NCBI RefSeq assembly: GCF_033807715.1
Contig: NC_084600.1
Coordinates: 46,563,824-46,627,823 of the forward strand
Source of the DNA: Cololabis saira
Lineage: Eukaryota; Chordata; Actinopteri; Beloniformes; Belonidae
DNA length: 64,000 nucleotides
Reading direction: 5' to 3'
Part shown: piece after piece, positions 42,477-56,000 of the stretch
Layout of the letters: each line of letters starts with the position of its first letter
Numbering within the stretch: the first letter of the stretch is position 1
Position numbers and translations under genes: made by a program
The notes under the pieces: model-generated
What the model was told of the DNA's origin: nothing
Seen by the model: only the letters and a program-made list of their open reading frames with translations
Database searches by the model: none

Positions 42477-45400
42477 GTTAGTAACGACCAGTAACGACCA
42501 GTAACGACCAGTAACGACCAGTAACGACCAGTAACGACCAGTAACAACCAGTAACGACCACAGCAGCATCATCCAGGTTAGTAATGAACAGTATCGACCA
42601 GTAAAGACCAGTAACAACCAGTAATAACCAGTAATAACCAGTAACAACCACAGTAGCATCATCCAGGTCAGTAGTTATTTAATTTAACCTTTATTTAACC
42701 AGTATCAGCCCATTGAGATCCAGGATCTTCCACCAGGGAGACCTGGCCAGGAAGGAGCAGCACGTCAAAACTAATAAAATCTTTAAAGCTGCTGCAGCGA
42801 TGAACGGGCCCTCGCGCACACGTGCAATTTTCCCCAATAAAGGTCAAGGACTCAAAACTGAGTCCGATGACTCCACCATGACTCTTTATGTGAAACCATT
42901 CAAAAGATATGGCAGAAAGTAGGAACTGTCAAATATGGACTAATCAGATGAATGGGCGGGGCTAACAGGGATTCAAAACCAAGTCCGATGACACCACCCA
43001 CATGTCTTTATCACAACCCGTTCAAAAGTTATGCCTATCAGCTACTAGTATCACTTCCTGTTTGACGCGGCTCCACGGCCACGCCATTTCACGAAAACTC
43101 ACGATTTTGATAACTTTTCATGGTTAACGTCTTTTGTGTCTCCTGAGTGAGTTTTATGTCGATCCTGCTAGGAGGAGTTTGTTAAAGTACGACACGTGAA
43201 AATGGCATAAATTGTGCCAAAATTACACAATTAATTCAAAATGGCTGACTTCCTGTTCGGTTTGGGCCATGGCTCCAAGAGACTTTTCTTTAAGTTGTGA
43301 CATGATACAGGTGTGTACCGATTTTCGTGCATGTACGTCAAACCGTATTGTGGGGCTTGAGGCACAAAGTTTTCTAGGGGGCGCTGTTGAGCCGTTAGGC
43401 CACGCCCCTTTTTGACACTATTAGAATACGTAATTTTTCACCACATGGGACGTGCGTGCCAAGTTTCACAACTTTTCGAGTAAGTTATGTGGCTCAAAAA
43501 CGCAATTGTTTTCGGATAAAATAATAATAATCGTTGCGATTTCAATAGTTCTTAGCTCAAGGCTTGCTGGTTAAAGGACAGAATACAAAACAATAACAGA
43601 GGAACAAAGTAGCAGTAAAATGATAAAACCATGTCTTCTAAAGTGCAGATGCATAGGAGGTCACAGCCAGTTAGCAGTACATAATCACATCAATCATATA
43701 AAGATGTTTAGGAGACAGAACTACCATCAGGTACAGAGACTCTAAAGCTTTCACGCTCTAGACCTTCAGGATCCAACCAAAATCAAGAAAGATATCAGCT
43801 CTGTCAGTTTGAAGTCTTTCTGAAAGGAGTTCCAAGCAAAGGGGGAATTTAAAAGCTCTTTTTCCAGCTCAGTGCGAACACGCGGAACAATGAAGTGCAA
43901 AGCATCATGGGAGTGCAGGCCGTAATGGCTTTGGCTTCTATGGAGATATGAACATAGGTGAGCAGGGACCGATCAAGAAGGGTTTTAGAAATAACCAACC
44001 AATGCAAACGCCTGCGTACGTATAAAGATGGCCGAGCGGTTTTGGCGTACGAGTTCCAGTGGTGGGAAAGATGTTTACAGCCAGAGACAAATCTGTAGGC
44101 ACAATGATACACAGTGTGAAGCTAGTGCAGACGCTGATTAGCAGCTAATGATGCTGTAACGACCAATCAGCTCCCAGAATGCTGATAGAATAGTTAGAGA
44201 AATAACAGGAATAATCGTTCAGTTGTGGCTACAAGCACCAGAATTGTCACACATTCTCCTTAGGGGTTGCTCTTTTGATAAAACCATGTGCCAGAAAAAA
44301 AAAAAAAGATGGCAGCTTTTTTCCAAGATGGCCGCCATCGAATATACAGTAATATTGCATTTCACAATAAAATCCAATAGAGTTGTCGTATTGGAATGAT
44401 CTTGGTGTCAAATCATAACCTTTTCACTATGTAGAATCTACATTTGGAGCCATGGACTTTGGTTTCCTTGTACCATATATCAGTCCCAGAATCCTAATAT
44501 TCTGCTAAATTTGAGTTTTTTTTGTTATGTTTGACACTGGTAAATGGATGGCAGTGTGTACTTTAGTATTGTTACAGGTTTTGTGTGTGGTTTTTTCTGG
44601 CAGAATGGTTTCATCAAAAGAGCAACCCCTAAGGAGTATGTGACAATTTTGGTGCTTGTAGCCGCAACTGAACAATTCACCTGTTTTCTGCCTGTTATTT
44701 CTCTAACTAGAACTGCTTTCAGAAACATCGTGGGTCAGAATTATCAAACAGATCCAGGAGGAAACAGAGACGCAGGAAATCGCTTTGATTTTTTTTTTTT
44801 TTTTCCACATTCCACATTTTTTCCATTTTCGGTCTATTTCGGTTTAAAATTTTTGAGCATTTGGTTTTATAGCATTTTATGCAAATGTAACCCCAAGAAA
44901 GTATATAAAGTAATGAAATATAGACAATTTATCCAATTATAACTGAAAACTTTAATGTTTTCATACATTTAAACATATTTAAAAGCAAAAACATGGCACT
45001 AGTTATTCTCGTGTCCAACAAAATATTCCTTTTTTTTGTGCATAAACAAAAAACACCAAAAGTTGTAATGTAATGATGAAAAAAATCAATCTTTAGACAC
45101 ACAACCACCAGTCTCTTCCCACTCAGCCATCTGTACTCTCGTTAACTTAATCTGCAACAGGCTGTTTCTTATTTCCCTTCCAACAAAAACCAGCTCAGAC
45201 TGAAACTGACGTGCAAAAGTTTACGGAATAAAAACGTCAAGCAGATCTCCAGGAAAAGCTTAATTTTTAAACTAACTTCATGCACAGCTGCTCGTCTGAA
45301 ACCTGTAACAGAATTAGAACAGGACGGAAAGTTTCTTTCCCACCGATATCAACGTCTGCTGGTTTCTCAACCTTTACTTGACACCTTTATCTTTTACATC

Positions 45401-45932
45401 AGTTCCAAACGGGGATTTTAGAGAGTTATTATTGGAAAATTGATGTTGTGACAAAAAGGTACAAAACAAAACTATTGATAGAAACGGTTGAGTTGTTTTT
45501 CCCCAGGAGGAGCTGGAGAATAACTTATTATATTATTATGATATGATAATAATACTAAGTATTTAGTATTATTGAATACTTTGTAATAACATTTATACTT
45601 TAATAATTGCAGTAAATATGATAAAAGTTCACTTTATTTCGGAGTTGTATTGTTATGATTATTATACACTGAAGATAAACTGTGTCATCCATCAACTTCC
45701 CTGATTATCATTATAATAGTTTTTTAATTGAAATTTTATTTTGAACATGAAGCAGTAGTGAAAACAATAATAAATAAATGTAAATAAGAAAACAAAAAGA
45801 CAAAAATATAAATAAAAACATGCATCCATCATAATTAACATGTTCGAAACAGAGAAAGAAGTAAAAACTTATTAAATCCTTATATCATTATAATCAAAAT
45901 TAATTAAATTTCTATACATATATAAATATATA

Positions 45933-45993
<61 letters not shown>

Positions 45994-47345
45994 TATATAT
46001 ACACACACATACATACATGCACACATGCACATAATAATAATATAATATAAGTTATCCAGCTCCTGGGGAATAACAACTCTGTCAACCGTTTCTATCAAAA
46101 TGTTTTGTACCTTTTTGTTACAACATCAATTTTCCAATGAATTTCCCTCAAACAGCTTTTAAAACTGGTCATGAGATAAAAAGATAAAAGGTGTCAAGTC
46201 CAGACAAGTCGACTTCAGTCACAAGACATTTATCTTTATTTATCTTTATTTATCTTTATTTATCTTCCTCTGCCGTCACGTTGTGATGCAGAACGACTTA
46301 CTGTAGTTACAGAGACAATCATATAGAAAATATACATGACAGACAAGATAATACACACTTCCAGAATGATGAATTAAAAGAACTATTGTAAAAAATATTG
46401 TAAAGATTGGGGATTCTTTTTTTTTGTATCATGTGATCAGAGAGAAATATAAAACCAAGGGGGAAGTGAAAAACTAAAGTACTGGAAAATCCTGTTTCAA
46501 GTGGAGAGACAGGTGTTAAAGCTGCTCACATGACAGTTTAGCTCTTTATTAACCCTTTATTTATACAGGTTTATTAACACTTTATTAGTTAGACAGGTTT
46601 AATTAAACCTTTATTAGTTACACAGGTGTTAAAGCTGCTCACATGACACATTTATACAGGTTTATTAACACTTTATTAGTTAGACAGGTGTTAAAGCTGC
46701 TCACATGACACATTTATACAGGTTTATTAACACTTTATTAGTTAGACAGGTTTAATTAAACCTTTATTAGTTATACACGTGTTAAAGCTGCTCACATGAC
46801 CTGCAGCTGCTTATTGACACTTTATTAGTTTACAGATTTAATTAACCCTTTATCATTTATACAGGTTTTATTAACACTTTATTAGTTATCTTTCAAATGT
46901 GTTTTATTAGAGCCCATTAAAATACAGTTGCACATTTACAGTAAACACATCAGTGCTCAGAGTTCAGGTCATAGTGCACTTTTCTGTTTTATTAGAACAT
47001 AATAACTGAATAACCTGATATAAAATGTGGAATGCAAAATACAAAGAAAGAAAAATAGCCAAGACTAACAATAGATAAATAAAATAAAGGGAAAAGTACA
47101 TAAACCCGTTATTAGTTACACAGGTTTATTAACCCGTTATTAGTTACACACCGGTTTTATTATTATACAGGGCACAACGAAATTAAAGGCAGTATGTGTG
47201 AGTGGTGTTTTCCTTCAAAAACAGATTAAGTAAAAAAGTAGAATAAGTATAAATAAAATAGACTGTAAAAAGAACGGTATGTGTACAAGAATGTGCAACA
47301 GAGCAGAGTAAACACATGAGCTCAGTAACGTGTGTGTGTGTATGC

Positions 47346-47380
<35 letters not shown>

Positions 47381-50300
47381 GTGACTGTGTGTGTGTGTGT
47401 GTGTGTGGTGACTGTCTGAGGGAAGAAGCTGTTCCTGAGTCTCTTATGGCTTTTATACTTGTACCTACTCAGTGCGTCTCGTCTCACCTCCACTCTCCTT
47501 GCCTTTGTTTCTTTTCAATACCCAGAGTAGGAGGTTGGAGTGTGATTGTGTATCTAAAGGGAGAAGACATCAACACTAAAGATGTAGAACCTGGAGGAGA
47601 TGATAGATGTGCTGCTGGGTCTGTGGCTTGTGTTTCATATCAAGTTAAAACATGAGAGTGAAAGAAGCTTCAAGCGGCAACGCTTTTTTAAATTTTGTTT
47701 GTCTCTGTGCTGCTGAAAAGTGTGTTGGTATCTGAGCAGCTATGAAGAGACAGAGCTCCTGGTAGATCTGGTCATTCCTTATCTCCGTCTACATCCCTTT
47801 TTTAATTCTCTCCTCAGCACCAGGTTTATGAACATCTGACCCTCAGAGTTGGATCATGAAACAGATTGATTCCCACTTCCTGACTCAGACGTCTGACTCC
47901 AACCCCCCGAACAATCGGTGGCCTGTAGTGTGATGACGTCAGATCCAGGGCCGACTCAGCAGCTTAGAACCTCGGCAGAATAGATACAGAAAAAGTATCT
48001 ACTCAGCACGCCTCCACCCGCGTCCACCCCTAGTGGAAAAGCACAAAACGGAGGCGAGTCGAGTCGCACTATGTACTAGTGGAAAAGGGTAATTAGTTCT
48101 TGTTCTGATGGACCTGGTGGGCCTTTCACCTGTTTGACCTGCGTTTGGTTGAGGGTAGCAGGTCTGACAGGTGAAAGGGAGGGGGGGGGGCAGTCTGTGA
48201 TGATGGCCTGAGCTCAGACAACGGGAGGACGTCCCTCAGGGAGGGATCTTCTCTGCTGTCCTCACCTGCCGCTCTGCCTCAGTGCAGTGGGAGAACCACA
48301 CTGTTGCTGTACAACCTGTCTCTAACTATCTCCAAAGTGTCTCTAACTATCTCCAACCTTTAACTAACTATCTCCAACCTGCCTCTAACTATCTCCAACC
48401 TGTCTCTAACTATCTCCAACCTGCCTCTAACTATCTCCAACCTGCCTCTAACTATCTCCAACCTGTCTCTAACTGTCTCCAACCTGTCTCTAACTATCTC
48501 CAACCTGTCTCTAGCTATCTCCAACCTGTCTCTAGCTATCTCCAACCTGCCTCTAACTATCTCCAACCTGCCTCTAACTATCTCCAACCTGTCTCTAACT
48601 ATCTCCAACCTGTCTCTAACTATCTCCAACCTGTCTCTAACTATCTCCAACCTGCCTCTAACTATCTCCAACCTGTCTCTAACTATCTCCAACCTGTCTC
48701 TAACTATCTCCAAACTGTCTCTAACTATCTACAACCTGTAACTAACTATCTCCAACCTGTCTCTAACTATCTCCAACCTGTCTCTAACTATCTCCAACCT
48801 GCCTCTAACTATCTCCAACCTGTCTCTAACTATCTCCAACCTGTCTCTAACTATCTCCAACCTGCCTCTAACTATCTCCAACCTGCCTCTAACTATCTCC
48901 AATCTGTCTCTAACTGTCTCTAACCTGTCTCTAACTATCTCCAACCTGTCTCTAACTATCTCCAACCTGCCTCTAACTATCTCCAACCTGCCTCTAACTA
49001 TCTCCAACCTGCCTCTAACTATCTCCAACCTGCCTCTAACTATCTCCAACCTGCCTCTAACTATCTCCAACCTGCCTCTAACTATCTCCAACCTGTCTCT
49101 AACTATCTCCAACCTGTCTCTAACTATCTCCAACCTGCCTCTAACTATCTCCAACCTGTCTCTAACTGTCTCCAACCTGTCTCTAACTATCTCCAACCTG
49201 TCTCTAACTATCTCCAACCTGTCTCTAACTATCTCCAACCTGTCTCTAACTGTCTCCAACCTGTCTCTAACTATCTCCAACCTGTCTCTAACTGTCTCCA
49301 ACCTGTCTCTAACTATCTCCAACCTGCCTCTAACTATCTCCAACCTGTCTCTAACTATCTACAACCTGTAACTATCTCCAACCTGTCTCTAACTATCTCC
49401 AACCTGTCTCTAACTATCTACAACCTCTAACTATCTCCAACCTGTCTCTAACTATCTCCAACCTGTAACTAACTATCTCCAACCTCTCTTGTTTCTCTCC
49501 TTGTTCCAGGAGGTCCAGCGTCAGGCCTCCCTCTTCTCTCTCTACTGAACATGAACTTCTCCTCTCTCTGTTTTCCAGGAGGTTCAGCGTCAGGCCTCTC
49601 TCTTCTCTCTCTACTGAACTTCTTTTCTCTCTGTTCCAGGAGGTTCAGCGTCAGGCCTCTCTCTTCTCCCTCTACTGAACGTAACCGTCTCTTCTCTCCT
49701 TGTTCCAGGAGGTCCAGCATCAGGCCTCCCTCTTCTCTCTCTACTGAACATGAACTTCTCTTCTCTCTTCTCTCTTTGTTCCAGGAGGTTCAGCGTCAGG
49801 CCTCCCTCTTCTCCCTCTACTGAACTTGAACTTCTCTTCTTGTTCCAGGAGGTCCAGCGTCAGGCCTCTCTCTTCTCCCTCTACTGAACTTAACCGTCTC
49901 TTCTCTCTCTGTTCCAGGAGGTCCAGCGTCAGGCCTCCCTCTTCTCCCTCTACTGAACGTAACCTTCTCTTCTCTGTTCCAGGAGGTCCAGCGTCAGGCC
50001 TCCCTCTTCTCTCTCTACTGAACCGTCTCTTCTCTCCTTGTTCCAGGAGGTTCAGCGTCAGGCCTCCCTCTTCTCCCTCTACTCGGAGCTTCTCTCCACC
50101 ATCCCGTCCCTGATGGTGACGCTGGTCCTGGTGGCGTACAGCGACCGCGGGGGCCGTAAGGTGACCATCGTGCTGCCCCTGGTGGGCACTCTGCTCTACA
50201 CGTCGGCGTTCCTGACCGTGTCGTTCTTCGAGCTGAACATCTACCTGCTGATCGCCGCCTCGTTCCTCAGCTCGCTGTTCGGGGGCCTGGGCACCTTCCT

Positions 50301-53022
50301 GGGCGGCTGCTTCGCCTACATCGCCGACCTGTGCAAGGACGAGCGGCAGAAGACGCTGCGCATGGCCGGCGTGGACATGATGATCGGGCTGCTGTCGGGC
50401 GTGGCCGCCCTCTCCACCGGGTACTTCCTGCGGGCCGCCGGGTTTAACTGGCCCTTCCTGACGTCGGCGCTGTGCCAGAGTCTCATCCTGCTGTACGCCG
50501 TGTTCCTGCTGGAGGAGACGGTGAAGGAGGTTCCCCCCGAGCTGGGAACGCCCGGGGGGGCCGGGGCCATGAAGCAGGCCCTGCTGGGATTCTACCAGGT
50601 AGGACTGGGCCGGGGGTCAGGGGGGCAACCCAACATGTTTTAGAGCCATATTTGACCAAAAACACAAAAAACAAATATGTCTGGAGCCGCAAAAAATGAA
50701 GAGTCTTGTATCAGCCTTAGAATGAAGACACACATGCTGCATGTTTCTATATTAGTTAGAACTGGGTCCTCGGCTGCAAATGTAACATGCTAATGTCTTT
50801 CCACGTGACTCTTTTTGTTAAGCCAATCTACAGATCAGTATTAGGGCCAGGCAGTATGGAGGATTTTTTGTGCCAAAATTAAATAAATAAATACATCATG
50901 AATTAATTAAAATGGGAATTAAATATATCATTAATTAATTAAATGTGTCATTAATTAATTAAGATTAGAATGAAATATGTCATTAATTAATTAAAATACA
51001 ATTCATTTTAAGTAAAAATATATATTTATTATTTCAGCATTTAATTAATTAATGACACATTTAATTAATGATTTCGTGTTGCTGAATCATGAAATGTAAA
51101 TGTAAAACTGTCAGTTTCACTCGTCAAACTCAGTGGGCGGGGCTAACGCGAACACAGCAGAGGAAGCAGAGAAACTTCCTCTGCTTTACACGCTACATGT
51201 TCGGGGTCAGCAGGTCCTGCTTCCACATACTCTGCAAGGTCGAAGATATCGCTCACCAACTCTTTACAAAGTTCACGAAAATCCTCCAAACTCACAGCTG
51301 TCATGTTTAGAAAATCTTCCTCTTCTACCTCCAGTTTCAGACCAAAGCAGTGGATTCCACTAGATTTGCGTTAGCTCCGCCCACTGACTTTGACGAGTGA
51401 AACTGACAGTTTTACATTTACATTTCATGATTCAGCAACACGAAATCATTAATTAAATGTGTCATTAATTAATTAAATGCTGAAATAATAAATATATATT
51501 TTTACTTAAATGAATTGTTTTTTTAATTAATTAATGACATATTTCATTCTAATTTTAATTAATTAATGACACATTTAATTAATTAATGATATATTTCATT
51601 CCCATTTTAATTAATTAATGATGTATTTATTTATTTAATTTAGGCACAAAAAATCCTCCATAAGGCAGGAGAAAAATCTAAATATTTTAGGAGGAGGAAG
51701 ATTTTTTTTTCATTATGCACTTCGAGAAAAGTTGAAAAAAAAGTTGAAATGTCGAGATTAATGTTAAAGAAAAAGAGGAAGAAAAAAAAAGGTCCAACAT
51801 TTTTGAAAAAGCTCCAGGAGCCACTAGGGCGGCGCTAAAGAGGGGTTGCGCGGGTTGCCGAGCCCTGGGCTGGGCGATATATCGAGTAGTGGTGGGGAAA
51901 AAAAATCGATATTGCAATAGGGCTGCAATGATTCGTCAACGTTGTCGACAAAAATCGATAATCAAAATTGACGACAATGATTTCCATTGTCGACAATTGT
52001 CTCCAGACGTCTTTTTCCAACGGAGTGAGGCGTCTCTCTCCAATACAATCTCTCCCGAGAGTCGCGCATGCGCGATAGCGTCTCTGCAGCTGCGGGTAAT
52101 AAAACTTCAAAAGTTTGGGAGCATTTTAGCCTCGATACGGCGAATAAAAAGATACTTGCAAGGTTTGCAAAGCCGACGTTGCTTTTCATGGGAGCACTAA
52201 AAATGCCATTACACCTGATAACACACATCACTTAAAAGGTTAGCTGCTTTGAGCTGCAAAATTAAACTATTCCTCGAGGCAGAGAAAATTCCTCCATCAT
52301 TTTTTGTAATCGAATTACTAGAATTATTCGAGGAATCGTTTCAGCACTAATTGTATGCATCAAAGTGTTAATTCAAGGCTAAGGCAAAATATTGCGATAT
52401 ATATTGTGTGACGTGACGTGGCCTAAAAACATTGAGATATTAATAAAAGGCTGTATCGTCCAAACTTTACCACCAGGTGTTTGCGGGGGCCGGCGGCCGG
52501 CGTAGAACCGTCCTGGTCCTCCTGATGCTCGTCTTCACCAGCTTCACCTTCTCCTACGTGGGCGGCGTCTCCATGGTGACGCTGTACGAGCTGAACGAGC
52601 CGCTGTGCTGGACGGAGATCCTGATCGGCTACGGCGCGGCGTTGTCCACCACCGTGTTCCTCACCAGCTTCGTGGGCGTGTCGGCCTTCACCTACTGTGG
52701 AGTTCCTCAGCTCGTCATCGTCCTGCTGGGAATCCTGTCTGTTACTGCAGGACTGGTCCTGCTGGCCTTCGCCCGGACCACCGTGCTCATGTTTACTGGT
52801 AAGTAACTGGTACTGATGTTCACTGGTAAGAGACTCACCGTCCTGATGTTCACTGGTGAGAGACTCACCGTACTGATGTTCACTGGTGAGAGAATCACCG
52901 TACTCATGTTCACCGGTGAGTAACTGGTACTGATGTTCACTGGTGAGTAACTGGGACCACCGTGCTCATGTTCACTGGTAGGTGACCCGTCTCAGCAACG
53001 ACGCTCTACACCATGTGACCTT

Positions 53023-53068
<46 letters not shown>

Positions 53069-56000
53069 TTTTTTTTGTTTTTTTATTAATTTATTAAAAA
53101 AAATATTCATGTATTATTTATTTATTTACTTATTTTTAAATTGTTTTATTTTTTTTACTTTGAAATTTGTTTGGGTAATTTCTATTCATTTATTTCAATT
53201 TTTTTTATTTATTTTTTGACTTTTTTTATTTTTTTATTTTTTTATTTTATATAATATATATTATAATAAATATTTAAAAAATATTCATTCATTTACTAAA
53301 TTTGTATGTATTTATAAAATAAAATGTATTTTAAAATATATTTAAACCATATTTTGCAATCAGTGAAAACTTCTAAAGCAGTTTCTTTATGTTAAATTTA
53401 ATTTATTTCAAAAATTATTATTCATTTATTTTTTATTTATTTATTTAAAAAAAATTATTTATAAATATTTTGCACTCAGTGAAAACTTATAAAGCTGCTT
53501 TTTAATGTTAAATATGAACAAAATATGCGAAAGAAATTTAAAACTTCAACTGTATTTGATCAGGAACAAAGTGGCGGTTATTGATTGACAGATTGAGTTT
53601 AGGAGACGTAGAAAAGATACAAACCTACGATTAGTTTTATTAGAGTCTTGCATAATAAGGTTTTATATCATTCTAGTTGTTAATGCCAGTAACAGCCAGT
53701 CGATGAACTCATGAAGTTAAAGATGAACGTCTGCTCGTGTTGATGCGTTTGTTTTATTGTTTGCACTCGTAAAAATGAACATTACACAGAATAAAAAGGT
53801 AAGAAAAGACGAGCAGGAGACGTGATTAAAAACCTTATAACAAAACCATATAAGCACAATCCAAATGCCTTTACAGAGTTTTACGATACTTCGGAGTACA
53901 ATTAAATATATTTGAATAAAGGTAAATAAAAACACAGATGTATTAAAAACCTATAAACTTTTGTTCAGCTTTCTTTTGAATGCAGATAATGTTGAGCAAG
54001 TTTCACCTAGATGTTTTAAACTGTTCCACAGCAAAACACCTTGAAACATAAATGAACATTTACCTGCGTTTCTACAGAAGGAGAAATAAAAACATTCCTT
54101 CTTCTGGTGGAGGATGATGTGTTGTTGTTTGTTGTTGTTGTGTTAATGTGTTGTTGTTGTTAATGTGTTGTTGTTTATTCCAGCTCGGGTCCCCATGTTT
54201 CTGGCCATCGTTCCGTTCCCGGTTCTTCGCTCCATGATGTCAAAGATCATCCCGGAATCTCAGCAGGGTGAGTCGATCAGAATCAGAATCAGAATCAGAA
54301 AAAGCTTTATTTCCAGGTCAGACATAAATCAGACGAGAGAACTTGACTCCGGTTCACACCGATGGCATCATTAATACGGACGCCATTTTTAGAGGAAGGA
54401 TGACACTGGGATGGGGGGGGGGCATCTTCACACTGTGTATTAATTAGGGGTGTAACGATACACTAATCTCACGATACGGTACGATACACGATATTGAGGT
54501 CACGATAACGATACGATACGATATTATAGCAGTATTTTTTAACAACCTTGAATGAGGAATATATAACTGGAAAAAAATGTCTTTTATTTGAAAGACACAT
54601 AATGCTGTGCGTTTGCCCTATTTTTACAGTTTGTAATGCTTTATAACTGTTTAAGTTTTAAAGAGAAAGCCAGGCCAACCATTTTCCACAAACTGAACTA
54701 AAAGTAAATGTCAGGTTTGCATTATGCATCTTCAGTTTCATATAATAAAAATATTTTGCCACAAACTGAATAGTTTCTCTCATGTATGATTTGACTTTTT
54801 TCTTTTCCAGAAATTTAACAACTAAAATTGAATAAATAAATACAAGTAAATAAATACATACAATTTTACATCATAAAAAGATTTATTCCTGCTCACCTTA
54901 TAAGTGTAAGAGGAGATTCATTTTTGTTAAGAAGGTTATTTTGGTAATTCAGGGTTCATTATTTTGTAAATATATTCTTTATATTCTGTAAATCAGGGAC
55001 TATAATTACACTAGTCAGTATATCAGTTGTTAGTATGTTTTAGATTGGGCGGAGTGATACAGCACTAGGTGTTGTGTTGATGGTCTGAAATCCTACGCTG
55101 TTGAGCGGACATTGAAGTACACGCAAACTCACGCAGAAGTTGTCTCCGTGTTTATCCTACTCACGACCCCAAAAAGGTTTAATTTAATAAGGTAAGGCTT
55201 AACTCTACACCAGACTTACATCAGTAAAGGTTCAGAGCTCAAAACAGGACCGCAAAACGGGACTACTTTCTCCTGAGCGGAGGAAGATTTTGGTCCGCGC
55301 AGCCGCGGCCGCGGTCGGATGCGCGTTTCTTGTCAACACAATAGATTAATATTAATAACATAATATCGCGATACAGGTTGTCACCTCCACGACACGTATC
55401 GTGACGTTTTTGTATCGCGAAATTTCGTGGCACGATATATTGTTACACCCCTAGTATTAATACCTGGTGTCAAGGTGCAAAAAAACACCTCAGCACAGAA
55501 AAGCAACATACACACAACAAAACAACATCACAGCTTGTTGGGTATGGGGAGTGGGCAAGTCAGGGTGGGGGGTCCCGGCACAGTTCATCCAAGTGAGGGC
55601 CGCGGCAGCGTGGCGCTCGAACCCGGCGTTCGTGTCAGGGGCTCAGTACAGTACAGTACTCGGTACAGTTCTGCAACAGGGATCCACAGGTGTTCGTGGG
55701 AGAGGGGAGGGTTAGTGGGGGCAGAGTCACCTTGTTTACATTCCACCAGGGAGATTGTGACCAAGAGTGATCGGCCTGATGAAGCATCTTCAACGTCCTC
55801 GACAGACAGAATCACCAAACACAACGGTTTCCAATGTTTCCAGGAATCCATTGTGTATCCGGCAAAAAATGTCCCATCGGGGCAGGAGGGCTCCCTTACC
55901 CCCTGACTTCTTGTTGCAAAAATTTGGTCAATTATGCTGAGAGACCAGTTAATCAATTCCATAATTGTAAATTTCGGAGGAGTGAAAAGAAGAGACTCTG

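Noticed and set aside
48282..49343. Frames of about 200 codons on both strands with a regular 20-residue period
   Set aside because: The 20-bp minisatellite has no stop in several frames on both strands. The 20-bp unit makes a 20-residue period that looks like a repeat protein but has no other support.
55600..55640. tRNA primer-binding site proving an LTR retroelement
   Set aside because: TGGCGCTCGAAC resembles a lysine-tRNA binding site, but it is on the strand opposite to the conserved frame and no paired LTRs were seen, so it is only noted as a resemblance.
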